Positions 1 through 7,767 of a stretch of DNA of 24,437 nt are shown here, in pieces. Position numbers and translations under genes: made by a program. The stretch covers positions 1-24,437 of IMG/VR virus record IMGVR_UViG_3300045256_000376; one strand, given 5' to 3'. Each line of letters opens with the position of its first letter. Position 1 is the stretch's first letter. The notes beneath the pieces were generated by a model. The model had not been told where the DNA came from and did not search any database. It saw only the letters and a program-made list of their open reading frames with translations. The DNA comes from a virus.

Positions 1-730
1 CTCCTTGTTTCAGGTCTAAAGTAACAATTCTCACGAAAAGCGCCAAGTCTTCTTGTTTCTTTTCAAAAATTTTGGTAAAAAGAGCTACACTACAGAGTAG
101 GTGGCTCTCTCCGCCAAGCATGACCGGCTTGCAGCCGCTAGGGAGTGCTTTAGAAAAAAACCTGGGATTACGAATTGTTTCGTAACACCGGCCAGTCTCT
201 AACCGGGGGACTAAGGGCTTGTCCCGATGATCAAGGTAAGCTAATACTCTAATACCCTTTAAAGCCGAAGTGCTTGTGCGATATATGCCCCGAGGGTGGT
301 CACAAGCTAAGAGTATAGTTAGGCGATCATAACAGCTGCACTGAACCTATGTTCAGGTGTTAAATACGACTCTCAAGGCTTTGCACTTGTTTAAGTGCAG
401 GGTATAATTTCTCTACGTCTATAACTTTGCGTTATATATTAATAGAGAAATTATATATATATGAGTTGTATTTTACACCTTCGGCACCCGGTATGCGCTT
501 TGCCTGACGCACCAACAACGACGTTGAGGAATGGTGCTTTTAGAAGTATGTAACTGTGGAAGACGTATTCCCCTCCGACTACATCGAGGTGCAGTCGATG
601 TCTGGAATGGTCATATTTGTCATCATCCGTTCGGGGGACCGAGTGTGCGAATCTGGTGGAGTACCAGTCGTTTTGTTTCGAAGAAAGTCAACTACTCTGA
701 CCCTTTCGGGTTTTGGTTTGTTATTTTAAA
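1..730 (+). ncRNA. Putative large structured RNA (partial at left edge)
   Basis: No reading frame here looks like a protein, but the + strand folds densely. Visible stems: TTACGA 168-173 with TCGTAA 180-185; GCTTGTG 272-278 with CACAAGC 301-307, enclosed by TACTCT 245-250 with AGAGTA 310-315; GCACTT 383-388 with AAGTGC 393-398; and a perfect 12-bp stem 403-414 with 444-455. A short ACCC/GGGT hairpin followed by T-rich sequence (700-720) could end the transcript. GACTA 209-213 and TAGTT 316-320 resemble the P7 strands of a group I intron, with AAGAGTATAGTT 309-320 like the S element and the 272-307 hairpin in the place of P8, but I could not find a convincing P3 or flanking exons. Alternatives are the large phage RNAs of the GOLLD/ROOL type. 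The class is unresolved and the 5' end may lie outside the window. Confidence 0.42.
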
Positions 731-866
731 TTTTTTGTTTGACTAAACCGTGTCAGACGTGTTAGGCAACATGTAGTCAGAAAACAGAATCGATTGATGG
801 CAACAGGCAGGTTGATGTTTATAAAATTGTATTATAATTTTAAATTTTTTAAGATTTAGTCGTATG
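727..866 (+). repeat. Family I hairpin-promoter module, copy 1
   Basis: This intergenic module has a hairpin (GTTT 737-740 with AAAC 782-785; GACTA 741-745 with TAGTC 774-778) and then a promoter-like pair, TTGATG 812-817 and TATAAT 833-838, spaced by 15 bases. The T-rich tail ending in TTTAGT (855-860) is also shared with the other copies at 1558-1708 and 9151-9314 on + and 23764-23906 on -. The 15-base spacer is shorter than the sigma70 optimum of 17, so the factor that reads it may be unusual. Confidence 0.7.
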
Positions 867-915
867 GTTCTCCTTGCCGATTTTATCGGTTTTGCAGTAG
901 AAAGCCGCTATGCCG

Positions 916-1010
916 AAGAAAAAACTACCTGTGCAGGCGAGCGACCGCAGAGAGTGAGACAAACAGGTATTCGCCTTTTTAGGGTAGCGGATGAATGCCG
1001 TCATAGGGCT
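916..1010 (+). repeat. Family III REP-like palindromic unit
   Basis: The arms TACCTGT 926-932 and ACAGGTA 963-969 enclose a loop of the GCGAGCGA...GTGAGAC type, followed by a TTTAGGGTAG box and GATGAATGC. Related units occur at 3593-3740, 9050-9110, 14860-15000 and 17640-17745, with reverse copies at 9312-9425 and 24395-24437. The arms differ in sequence between copies but remain complementary. Confidence 0.6.
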
Positions 1011-1185
1011 TAATTTTGGTTGAAAAACAGCCACAACCATAATATGATAACCACTTACCGCAGGAAGTGCGTAAGCCCACGCTCCACCAGACGGTTGAAA
1101 TGCCGTGCGTCTTTATGTAATACTCTTAACTAAGACTCGTTTTTGGTAGCTAGCAACAAGTAGGAAGCCACTACCGTTCACTCAT
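985..1185 (+). promoter_or_regulatory. Leader shared with the recA upstream region
   Basis: This stretch before the HTH gene is similar along its length to 14960-15150 before recA. Shared parts are the block ending in CATAGG, a TGGTTG 1017-1022 / CAACCA 1034-1039 hairpin, and a core around 1115-1166 with the pattern GTAA-ACTC-...-AAGACT-GTTTTTGG-AG. Conservation of non-coding sequence with retained pairing suggests a common RNA or DNA regulatory element. No function is known to me. Confidence 0.5.
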
Positions 1186-1277
1186 TTATAGGTAACGGCT
1201 TCAGTGTCGTAAATCCGTTGAATTACTCAAAACCCGAGTGACTTCCGGTCGCGGAGTATAACTACAGGAGACACATT

Positions 1278-1478
1278 ATGAACAAGAGGTCGATAGGCTA
1301 TTATTCGATGACCGACATGGCTAAGGTTTTAGGTGTCCCGTACACGCACTTTTATCACATGGTTCGGGTGAACGGCACGTTACCCGCCCCGACTCACCGC
1401 ATCGGCAATCTCATCAAGTTGTACTACGATGACAAGGACGTGGAGGAGTTCAAGAAGTTGTTGAAAAAGAGTTCTTAA
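1278..1478 (+). CDS. Small helix-turn-helix DNA-binding protein
   Basis: This 66-residue protein is probably a DNA-binding regulator. It begins with a short basic segment, then SMTDMAKVLGVPYTHFYHMV (about residues 10-29), which has the spacing of a helix-turn-helix of the MerR/excisionase type. A short beta-wing-like stretch (RIGNLIKLYYDD) and a C-terminal helix rich in Lys and Glu follow. The ATG is preceded by ACAGGAGAC, a good ribosome binding site. The protein stands alone between repeat modules, and its leader resembles that of recA, so the two genes may share control. Family assignment is from the pattern only. It could be an excisionase-like or Cro-like regulator. Confidence 0.75.
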   Translation: MNKRSIGYYSMTDMAKVLGVPYTHFYHMVRVNGTLPAPTHRIGNLIKLYYDDKDVEEFKKLLKKSS

Positions 1479-1557
1479 AATAAAAATACCGTGTGGGAAG
1501 CACCTAAGGCTTGAACTTATTTAACTGCTATTGGTGTTTATTTTGCTTGCAACCAGC

Positions 1558-1708
1558 GGCTTGTCATTCCAAGTTTTGTGTTTGACTAAACCGTGTCAGA
1601 CGCGCCGGACAACATGGGGTCTGAAAACAGAATCGACGAATTGGAATGGTTAGGTTAATGATTACTAAATTGTATTATAGTTTCAAATTTTTTTTCAAGA
1701 TTTAGTTA
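1558..1708 (+). repeat. Family I hairpin-promoter module, copy 2
   Basis: It contains a GGCTTGTCATTCC box, a hairpin (GTTT-GAC at 1580-1586 with GTC 1619-1621 and AAAC 1625-1628), then TTAATG 1655-1660 and TATAGT 1676-1681 with a 15-base spacer, and a T-rich tail ending in TTTAGT. The whole module matches copies 1, 3 and 4. It lies upstream of the 1870 and polymerase genes and may drive them. The remaining 1709-1869 shows no gene, only A/T-rich leader sequence with a GAGGT ribosome binding site. Confidence 0.7.
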
Positions 1709-1869
1709 TATATTTTGTCTTGTCTTTAATTCTTGCTTCGCTTGGAGATAGAATGTCACGGGTAGCGATGAGTGGTTCAAGTTTAGCGCAAAAAAAATTG
1801 ATTGGCGCAAGCACAGTTTTTAGCTAAATTCAGTTAAACCTAAACCCGCATGGATGTGAGGTCATAGGC

Positions 1870-2319
1870 ATGGCTGCTTTTGGTTATTTCTACCACGTCA
1901 CTAACAATTCCGGCTGGGGGCAACATGTTTGTCTTTCGCCTCGGGTTACGAGCCGATGCGATCAGGATGAGCCTTGCGTTCAACGCATTTGTGTCTGTCC
2001 GACCGTAGTTGGTTGCTTTATGGCGGCTAGCTATACCGAAGGTTATTGCCGAGTTTATCGGACTCGGAATAAGGTCTGGGCTGTTAAACCATATAAAGTT
2101 TATGATGCAAAAGTGACCGGCGAAATGTGGCTGATCGAGCCAACAGAATTTGTGTTGACTTATGACTTCAGTGAAGAAGAAATCAAGCAGTTCCCTAAAA
2201 GCTTCGATCAGTTCTGTTCAAACCGGGGGACCATTCTGAGTCAGATTGCCGCTAAGAAGCGACTGATTCGTCACTTTAAGAACATCGAACATGAATTGCC
2301 GAGGGCACAATGGGTTTGA
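1870..2319 (+). CDS. Conserved-looking hypothetical phage protein, Cys-rich N-terminal half
   Basis: I do not recognise a named family for this 149-residue protein. The N-terminal part carries a compact pattern, YHVT near residue 8, LSPRV near 22 and a Cys-rich stretch with RICVCPTVVGC (residues 39-49), followed by beta-strand-like segments (YRTRNKVWAVKPY, GEMWLIEPTEF) and a helical, basic C terminus. The Y-H...R...C-x-S/P-P-T layout recalls small phage proteins with an ADP-ribosyltransferase-like fold, but no catalytic residues can be assigned with confidence. GAGGT precedes the ATG. Its last 10 bases overlap the polymerase start, so the two genes are probably translationally coupled. Confidence 0.7.
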   Translation: MAAFGYFYHVTNNSGWGQHVCLSPRVTSRCDQDEPCVQRICVCPTVVGCFMAASYTEGYCRVYRTRNKVWAVKPYKVYDAKVTGEMWLIEPTEFVLTYDFSEEEIKQFPKSFDQFCSNRGTILSQIAAKKRLIRHFKNIEHELPRAQWV

Positions 2320-3632
2320 CGGAATTCAGTGAAGCCCTGGGGAAAATTGGTGAACAGTCCGCTATCTATATTTATGCCGATCCAGTTGTTCCTGATTTCA
2401 CTACGGGAAAAGGATTCGACCTTAACGTTTTCGGAAGTGGAATTTCAGCCACCACCGAGGTAAACCCAAAGACCTGCCGCAACATTGCGTCCATGCTTGA
2501 CATGGTAATCACCGTCCCGGGTAAGACTTTACTTGCCTACGACATTAAAAGTACGATTAGTTACATCCGTCATTACCTGAATAAAGGACTCAAAGTTCGG
2601 GGCAATCTGATTGACATTCGTATTATTGAGAAGTTTATGGGCAAAGACGAGCGGCCTCCTATCACGTTCGTAGATGCCGTAACCCGTTCCCGTGAACTGA
2701 TGAAAGATAAATCTTGGTTGCCGTTGTTTAAGAAATTACATCAACCTCTCGCCGTGGAAACGATCCCGGCAATGGAAACGGTGGCTTTGCTTGACACGCA
2801 GGCTAAGTTCGCTAAGTGGAGTCATTACGAAATTGAAGGGCAGACCAACGGTCGGTTACGGAGCTACAAAGCGTTTGACAGGTCGTATCTGCCGCACACA
2901 TTGTCGCATGATCAGAAACAGTTCTTCAAGCCACGGGGCGTGAAGGAGAGCTTCTTATACTTCGACATCAAGAACTGTGAAGTAACGGTGATGGGGTGGC
3001 TCTCGGGCGATGAATACCTTTATTCGCTGACGCATGGCGATGCCGACGTGTATGCCGCCATCTATAAAGATATAACGGGCGACCAGTGTAACAGCGATAA
3101 GAAACGTGAGATAGCAAAGCTGATGTTCCTCTCTGTCATGTACGGCAGCGGTTACAAGACGCTTTCAGAGAAGTTGAAGATCAATTTCAAGATTGCCGAA
3201 GAGCTGGTGGCTCGCATTCACAGTCGGTTTAAGACGACATCGAATTACATGAAGAGTTTGCAGGAGCAGGCTAAAGACGGGCCGATAACAGACAAATTCG
3301 GACGGAAGCGGGAGTACGAATCTCCTTATATCGCACGAAACGCCGTGACACAGGCTGCGGCTGCAGTGGCATGCTTAGAGAAGTTGAATGAAATACATGC
3401 GGCTCTGAAATCAACTCCGGCTCGGCTCTGTCTATCTGTTCATGACGCCTATTGCGTCGTATGCCCGACGGATTACCTAAAAGATGCATACAATAAAATT
3501 AAAAGCATTTTTAAGGTTGATTCTAACCTGTGTGATGGGTTAAGATTCAAAGTTGGGTACAGCGTCGGGGACACGCTCGGCACACTGACGTCTTTATCCA
3601 TAGGCGGCGAGAAAACCCCTACTTTTCTCTGA
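2310..3632 (+). CDS. DNA polymerase, family A (compact, no usable proofreading domain)
   Basis: This is a replicative DNA polymerase of the Pol I family. Motifs visible: the NGRL counterpart of TGRL (residues 180-183); motif A LYFDIKNCEV with catalytic D219; motif B R266-x3-K270-x7-Y278-G279; the T-x2-F-GRKR segment (327-334); and motif C VHDA with D379. The residue matching E. coli Phe762 is Leu274, and the Glu after the motif C Asp is Ala380. The protein has only 440 residues. The first 200 contain a degenerate exonuclease-like patch (LLAYDIK, 74-80) but no DxE motif, so proofreading is probably supplied in trans by the DnaQ-like protein at 8223-8870. It overlaps the gene before it by 10 bases. 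Its last dozen codons lie in a repeat also found at 14863 and 10054. Confidence 0.93.
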   Translation: MGLTEFSEALGKIGEQSAIYIYADPVVPDFTTGKGFDLNVFGSGISATTEVNPKTCRNIASMLDMVITVPGKTLLAYDIKSTISYIRHYLNKGLKVRGNLIDIRIIEKFMGKDERPPITFVDAVTRSRELMKDKSWLPLFKKLHQPLAVETIPAMETVALLDTQAKFAKWSHYEIEGQTNGRLRSYKAFDRSYLPHTLSHDQKQFFKPRGVKESFLYFDIKNCEVTVMGWLSGDEYLYSLTHGDADVYAAIYKDITGDQCNSDKKREIAKLMFLSVMYGSGYKTLSEKLKINFKIAEELVARIHSRFKTTSNYMKSLQEQAKDGPITDKFGRKREYESPYIARNAVTQAAAAVACLEKLNEIHAALKSTPARLCLSVHDAYCVVCPTDYLKDAYNKIKSIFKVDSNLCDGLRFKVGYSVGDTLGTLTSLSIGGEKTPTFL

Positions 3633-3740
3633 ATGAGGAAAGTTGTCCATGTGTAGGAAGTTAGCAAAGCGAATGACAAAACATGACTAACCTTTTTAAG
3701 GTAGTAGGATGAGAGCCGCCATAATAAAAATTACCTAAAA
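3593..3740 (+). repeat. Family III palindromic unit overlapping the end of the polymerase gene
   Basis: It begins with a 21-nt word (3593-3613, containing ATAGGCGGCGAGAA) that recurs near 14863 and, identical and inverted, at 10054-10074. CATGT 3648-3652 pairs with ACATG 3681-3685 around a GCAAAGCGAATGAC-like loop, and a CTTTTTAAGGTAG box follows. The unit encodes the last residues of the polymerase (LSIGGEK and on), so it was probably inserted across the gene end. Confidence 0.6.
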
Positions 3741-3797
3741 ATAGAAGTTAATCTAATCTGGTTTTCACTTGTACAATCAAAAGGTATAAAAATGTAC

Positions 3798-3825
3798 TTG
3801 CTGGAATTGTTTGCCCAATTATAAT
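3798..3825 (+). promoter_or_regulatory. Sigma70-like promoter for the sigma-like gene
   Basis: TTGCTG (3798-3803), a 16-base spacer and a perfect TATAAT (3820-3825). It lies 170 bases before the next start codon, leaving a structured leader. Confidence 0.55.
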
Positions 3826-3877
3826 CGTGATGAAAATGCTAGTGTCAATATTCACAATGAAGGTTTGATAATCATAA

Positions 3878-3998
3878 CTCTCGGAACGAGAGGGATAGCC
3901 GACTGTCCTGATATAAGACCCATCAGAGACGGGCTATTGGTTGTGTCGGAAGCCTAGCCGTCTTTAGTGGCGGGGTAGTTCACGTTCTTAGGAGAACA
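3878..3998 (+). promoter_or_regulatory. Structured 5' leader with TAGTGGCGGG motif
   Basis: Stems CTCTCG/CGAGAG (3878-3883, 3887-3892), ATAGCC/GGCTAT (3895-3900, 3932-3937) and CTGAT/ATCAG (3908-3912, 3922-3926) precede TAGTGGCGGG at 3965-3974. The ribosome binding site AGGAG sits within a small GTTCT/AGAAC hairpin just before the ATG, which may limit translation. The same 10-mer occurs in the leader of dnaB (4904-4913) and at 9534-9543. Confidence 0.45.
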
Positions 3999-4562
3999 AT
4001 GCAATCGATTATAAACAATTTCCCTATCAACAACGAGGAATACGCAGCCCTCGAAAAGAAGTTCGGACTCTTGGCGCATGACCAAGCCTGGCAGCTAAAG
4101 AGGAAGAATTATAACAACAACATGACCGACGAACAGGAAGATGTGGTACAAGAAATCCGCATCGCTATGATTCGTGCCGGGTCTTATTACAAGCGTCAAG
4201 TCTACATCGAGAACTCTTTCCGTTCTCTTCGTCGTCGTGTCCATGACCCGTTTTTGCGGGTCGTACTGGGGGAGTTGAAGTCGTTGTGGAAGAACCGCAC
4301 ACGGCACGGCGCAAGCCGCCAGAAGTTCGGACCACACCAGGAAAGGATGTTGGACAGATTCGTTCAGCGTTTCGTACCGGAAGACCGTCAACCGAGTCGA
4401 GACACACCGCTCCAATTGGACACGAAATTTCAGACTTACTGTAAGCAAATCACCTGGAACCACCAGAAACTTTTGGGCAAGAAAATCACCCGAGAAAAGT
4501 CGTTGCGGATGGGTCTCGTTTCGCTAAACGACTTTGAATATTTGGCTAAGAGTGAATTGTAA
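3999..4562 (+). CDS. Sigma-like transcription factor
   Basis: This protein of 187 residues probably directs RNA polymerase to phage promoters. Residues about 25-70 look like sigma70 region 2: a helix (LLAHDQAWQLKRKNYNN), then the acidic EQEDVVQEIRIAMIRAGSYY, the pattern of the region 2.1-2.2 core-binding helices of phage sigma factors. The remainder is strongly basic and could contact DNA, but I see no clear region 4. It has its own promoter and a structured leader, and lies upstream of dnaB. Phage sigma factors of the T4 gp55 type are similarly short and lack the usual promoter-recognition domains. A DNA-binding protein of another kind cannot be excluded. Confidence 0.65.
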   Translation: MQSIINNFPINNEEYAALEKKFGLLAHDQAWQLKRKNYNNNMTDEQEDVVQEIRIAMIRAGSYYKRQVYIENSFRSLRRRVHDPFLRVVLGELKSLWKNRTRHGASRQKFGPHQERMLDRFVQRFVPEDRQPSRDTPLQLDTKFQTYCKQITWNHQKLLGKKITREKSLRMGLVSLNDFEYLAKSEL

Positions 4563-4619
4563 CAGCTAGTCGCACCTTACTTCGTCTGTTATCATTTGGT
4601 AATTAAGGGGGAGGTGCCA

Positions 4620-4805
4620 ATGACGGTCAAGAAGGGGCAATTATTTAAAATGGCGGAAACTGAGATTAACAACGCACAGTCTCGGTTTCTACCATTCAAC
4701 TCGTTCCACGAAGCTTACGCCCTTCTGCTCGAAGGAGTGGACGAAGTATTTGAGCAGATGAAGCTCAAGGAATTGAAGCGAGATTACGATCTCCTCATCA
4801 AATAA
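4620..4805 (+). CDS. Small helical protein, function unknown
   Basis: This 61-residue protein starts at the ATG at 4620, preceded by the strong ribosome binding site GGGGGAGGT. An in-frame TTG at 4596 is less likely because it lies upstream of that site. The sequence is predicted helical, with FHEAYALLLEGVDEVFEQMK near residues 29-48. The spaced acidic residues (E-x2-DE-x2-E) faintly resemble the first helix of MazG-type nucleotide pyrophosphohydrolases, but the protein is too short for a full domain. It sits between the sigma-like gene and dnaB on the same strand. Confidence 0.6.
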   Translation: MTVKKGQLFKMAETEINNAQSRFLPFNSFHEAYALLLEGVDEVFEQMKLKELKRDYDLLIK

Positions 4806-4812
4806 CCCGTGT

Positions 4813-4940
4813 AGGTGTACTTGTGTGCCCTGCGGACAGTTCTCGATGTTGTTAACGACCACAAGAAAGTTCTGTCGTCCACCTCAGACACGCTTTGAGT
4901 TAATAGTGGCGGGTTTTGTTTAACAAGGTTATCTAGAGGA
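4813..4940 (+). promoter_or_regulatory. Structured leader of the DnaB gene with TAGTGGCGGG
   Basis: AGGTG 4813-4817 pairs with CACCT 4880-4884, and GACAG 4835-4839 with CTGTC 4872-4876, giving a nested hairpin. TAGTGGCGGG follows at 4904-4913, ahead of the AGAGGAGA ribosome binding site. The arrangement matches the leader of the sigma-like gene and the element at 9457-9545. Confidence 0.4.
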
Positions 4941-4945
4941 GATAT

Positions 4946-6430
4946 ATGCAAGACCCTGACATTGATGATCTGGTAAGCCCTGACGCCGAGAGCAATGAGA
5001 CGTACCGTTGGGACGAAGACTTTCAGCGGCACATCATTGCCCTGTTACTGGTTGACAAGCAATTCCTTGTCCAGAGCGTCGATCTGATTAAACCGAGCTA
5101 CTTCACCAACAAGGCTCACAAAGAAGTCTGTCGGGTTTTGTTCGACCATTATCACAAATACAAGCTCGTCCCGAACAAGACGTTTATCCTTGAAGAGTTG
5201 AGAAACATCTTTAAGGAAGATAAGTCGAAGTTGCTTTACCTTAGTGAAGTCAACTCGTTGTACGAGTATTTTGAACCCGCCCTAGATCACCGGGACTACC
5301 TGTCCGACAAGATCGTCTTCTTCGCGAAGATGATGTCGTTGAAGAACGCTTTCAATCACTGTATGAAGGAGATCGACAAAGACCCGGAGTCGGCTGAAAC
5401 TTGGGCGAAGGTTTATGACACACTCCGTAAGGCTATGAACGTTGACCGAAACTTCGAGATGGGACTGGATTACTTTGGGACGATGAAGGAGCGGTACGAA
5501 CGAATGGCGGAAAGTGAGACAGACGTTAGCGAGAAGTTCGTTACTGGTTATGAAGGAGTGGACAAGGAGATTAAGGGTGGTGGCTACAACCGTGGCGAAA
5601 TGATTGCCGTCATCGCCCCTTCGGGTGTCGGTAAGTCGGTCATGTTGACCAACATGGCTCGCATAAACGTGCTGCGGGGTAAGAAGGTTTTGTATGTCAC
5701 GTTAGAGTTATCGGAAGACCGGCAGGCCGAGCGGTTCGATGCTATATTTACCGACTCGAACATCCACGCCTTGTACGATAACAAGGAAAGCATCTTCACA
5801 GAGCTTGAGCAAATTATTGAAGACAAGCAGGATAAGAGACTTGTCATCGTGAAGTATTTTGCTCCGAAAACGTGTACTGTCAACATTCTTCGGGCATATA
5901 TTACACAACTCAAGTTTTACGGCTTTGTCCCCGATATGGTAGTGTTAGATTATATCGGGGAAATGAGAGATTATCCCGACATGAAGGTTCACGAGTCCCG
6001 TGAGCTTATCATCAGTGAACTTCGTGGTCTGGCGAACGAGGGTGAGAAGTTCTTCTGTGCCGTCGCCATCCAGCCTAACCGTAGTTCGAAGTTGCTCGAA
6101 GAACATCAAGCCATCGAAGACGAACACATGGCTGATTCGTTCGGACAGATTCGCCCGCTAGACGGTGCCATCTCGATCAACCAGAGCAAGAACGAAGCGC
6201 AGGTGAACATCGGCCGGGGCTGGGTGATGAAGCAGCGATTTGGCCGGGCTAAATACTACTTCTACCTTGAGTTCGACCGACAGAGTTTGCGGATCAACGA
6301 GATTTCGCAACAGACATACCGTAACAGGCAATCCGCCCGAGCCGAGAAGGTTTCGGAAGAGACTGCTATTGACAACATCGTGACACATTTTGTACCCTCT
6401 GACGCAGCAGGGCAAGGAGATAAGAAATGA
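4946..6430 (+). CDS. dnaB: Replicative DNA helicase, DnaB family
   Basis: This is the hexameric 5'-3' helicase that unwinds DNA at the fork. Residues about 20-140 form a DnaB-type N-terminal helical domain (HIIALLLVDKQFL, SYFTNKAHKEVCRVLFDHY). A linker leads to the RecA-like ATPase core, with Walker A APSGVGKS (224-231), the catalytic Glu in LELSED (E254) and Walker B MVVLDYIG with D335. QPNRSS near 356-370 occupies the place of the sensor region, and basic residues near 410-420 could provide the arginine finger. At 494 residues it has normal family length. The ATG follows AGAGGAGA. The stop overlaps the next start in ATGA, so dnaB, the UvsY-like gene and the glycosylase form one operon. No primase domain is fused. 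Confidence 0.95.
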   Translation: MQDPDIDDLVSPDAESNETYRWDEDFQRHIIALLLVDKQFLVQSVDLIKPSYFTNKAHKEVCRVLFDHYHKYKLVPNKTFILEELRNIFKEDKSKLLYLSEVNSLYEYFEPALDHRDYLSDKIVFFAKMMSLKNAFNHCMKEIDKDPESAETWAKVYDTLRKAMNVDRNFEMGLDYFGTMKERYERMAESETDVSEKFVTGYEGVDKEIKGGGYNRGEMIAVIAPSGVGKSVMLTNMARINVLRGKKVLYVTLELSEDRQAERFDAIFTDSNIHALYDNKESIFTELEQIIEDKQDKRLVIVKYFAPKTCTVNILRAYITQLKFYGFVPDMVVLDYIGEMRDYPDMKVHESRELIISELRGLANEGEKFFCAVAIQPNRSSKLLEEHQAIEDEHMADSFGQIRPLDGAISINQSKNEAQVNIGRGWVMKQRFGRAKYYFYLEFDRQSLRINEISQQTYRNRQSARAEKVSEETAIDNIVTHFVPSDAAGQGDKK

Positions 6431-6936
6431 CGTTAATTAAAGTAGGCGAAGATGTTGTGGACCTTGACGAGAAAAACTTGAGCTTCGACGAGACGACTCT
6501 GACCACCTATCTGCAAAAGGAAGGTGGGTTCTACAACAACTTCGGCGGGTATCTGGCGAAGGCCGAGTACTTATTACAATACCGTGAGCTGGATTACGAG
6601 GTCTTATACGCTGATACGTTTAAGGTTTATAAGCAAGAGGGCGGCAGTGACAAGTTAGCCGAAGCAAAGACGGAATCCGACCCCCGAGTCATCGAGGCGA
6701 AAAAGAAGGTGATCGAGGCTAAGTACCTTGTCCGTCAACTTGCCCAGCATTTGAAGGCGTGGGACAAGAATCACGAAAATGCCCAGAGCCTTGGGCACTA
6801 TCTTCGCAAGGAGATGGACAAGCTCTCGAACGAGATCAGAGCAGCGGGCTACCGGCACGACATGAACGACAGCACTATTTCTTATGAGGATGAAGTCAAC
6901 AAGATCGTTGGTGGTCGAGTTGATTCAGAAAGCTAA
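6427..6936 (+). CDS. UvsY-like recombination mediator (putative)
   Basis: This 169-residue, mostly helical protein lies in an operon with dnaB. It starts with two short beta-like segments, followed by helices with the layout of T4 UvsY: a tyrosine-rich central part (YLLQYRELDYEVLYADTF, about 47-64), KLAEAKTESDPRVIEAKK, and a C-terminal helix with NAQSLGHYLRKEM (about 117-129). In T4, UvsY loads UvsX onto gp32-coated ssDNA. Both partners are present here (SSB at 13760, RecA at 15212), which supports the assignment. The similarity is by pattern and context, not by catalytic residues. It overlaps dnaB by four bases and the glycosylase by one. Confidence 0.55.
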   Translation: MTLIKVGEDVVDLDEKNLSFDETTLTTYLQKEGGFYNNFGGYLAKAEYLLQYRELDYEVLYADTFKVYKQEGGSDKLAEAKTESDPRVIEAKKKVIEAKYLVRQLAQHLKAWDKNHENAQSLGHYLRKEMDKLSNEIRAAGYRHDMNDSTISYEDEVNKIVGGRVDSES

Positions 6937-7550
6937 TGGTCGATCCTATTAACATGACTCAGTACGATCTCCCCCTGGAGAGGTTGGAAGAGACGTTCTT
7001 GTTCTGCATTGGCGTGGCAGGGAAGCCCGCCCTCACCACCGCACGTTTGCTCGAAGACTTGCTCCGCATGGCTCACCGCCAGAGTGGACTACCTTGGATG
7101 AATCCCTTCCAGGCTTTGCGTCGGTACAAGACCGTGGGCGACATGATCGCCTTGTTGAAGGCGAATCGTTTCGGCTGTTATACCATGAAAGGGGCTGGTT
7201 TCCACTTTATTGTGAACAGTGGACTAAATTTAAGAACCTGTACAGCCGAACAATTGTGCGAATGTCCTGGTGTGTCTATGAAGACGGCAAAGTTCTTTGT
7301 GATGCACACCCGTCGTGACCAGGAGATTGCATGCCTAGACACACATGTCTTGAAGTGGTTTCGCGATCTGGGCTACGAGGGTGTTCCGAAAGGATCGCCC
7401 CAGAGTCCGAAAGTCTACAAGAAGTGGGAAGACTTATTCCTCGCCGAGTGCAAGAGGCACGGCATGAAGGCAGCCGATCTCGACCTTGAGATTTGGAACC
7501 ACTACGCCGGCAACAAGCCAAGTAATAAAGTGCCGGTGAACTATCGTTAA
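6936..7550 (+). CDS. HhH-GPD DNA glycosylase/AP lyase, endonuclease III-like
   Basis: This protein of 204 residues probably removes damaged bases. The helix-hairpin-helix is LCECPGVSMKTAKFF (107-121), with K116 at the position of the lyase Lys of endonuclease III. Next comes ACLDTHVLKWF, where D135 matches the conserved catalytic Asp of the HhH-GPD family. The C-terminal four-Cys iron-sulfur cluster of endonuclease III is absent, and the protein ends in WNHYAGNK. The start overlaps the preceding stop (TAATG). Presence in a replication operon suggests a role in protecting phage DNA or in processing modified bases. Substrate specificity cannot be read from the sequence. Confidence 0.85.
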   Translation: MVDPINMTQYDLPLERLEETFLFCIGVAGKPALTTARLLEDLLRMAHRQSGLPWMNPFQALRRYKTVGDMIALLKANRFGCYTMKGAGFHFIVNSGLNLRTCTAEQLCECPGVSMKTAKFFVMHTRRDQEIACLDTHVLKWFRDLGYEGVPKGSPQSPKVYKKWEDLFLAECKRHGMKAADLDLEIWNHYAGNKPSNKVPVNYR

Positions 7551-7635
7551 CCTAAAGTGGTTTTAGTCTGGTCAACACCAATGTTGTTCTCTTCAAGTTA
7601 ACGTTGACTAGGGCATGAAAATTGATCTAGGTTAG

Positions 7636-7767
7636 GTTATCGTTCCAGAAAACCTATGGAAATCTGGTTCGCATAGGACAACAAGCACTAACCTTAGCCC
7701 TCATCGGAGGTTAGCCATTATGTGTTGCCTTGCATGGTCTTGCGGCGAGGCTCTTATTTGCTATAAC
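7636..7767 (+). repeat. Family II structured module with promoter, copy 1
   Basis: It carries the stems CCTATG 7653-7658 / CATAGG 7672-7677 and CTAACC 7688-7693 / GGTTAG 7709-7714. It ends with TTGCGG 7740-7745, a 16-base spacer and TATAAC 7762-7767 with an upstream TG (extended -10). It is clearly related to 12439-12552 and, inverted, 23625-23755. A 77-codon frame running from 7720 begins inside the module and is not credible as a gene. The rest of 7768-8140 shows no gene. Confidence 0.65.

Noticed and set aside
531-746. A 71-codon frame rich in Trp, Cys and His
   Set aside because: Its GAGGA lies directly against the ATG, composition is unlike a protein, and it lies within the structured RNA region and runs into a family I repeat.
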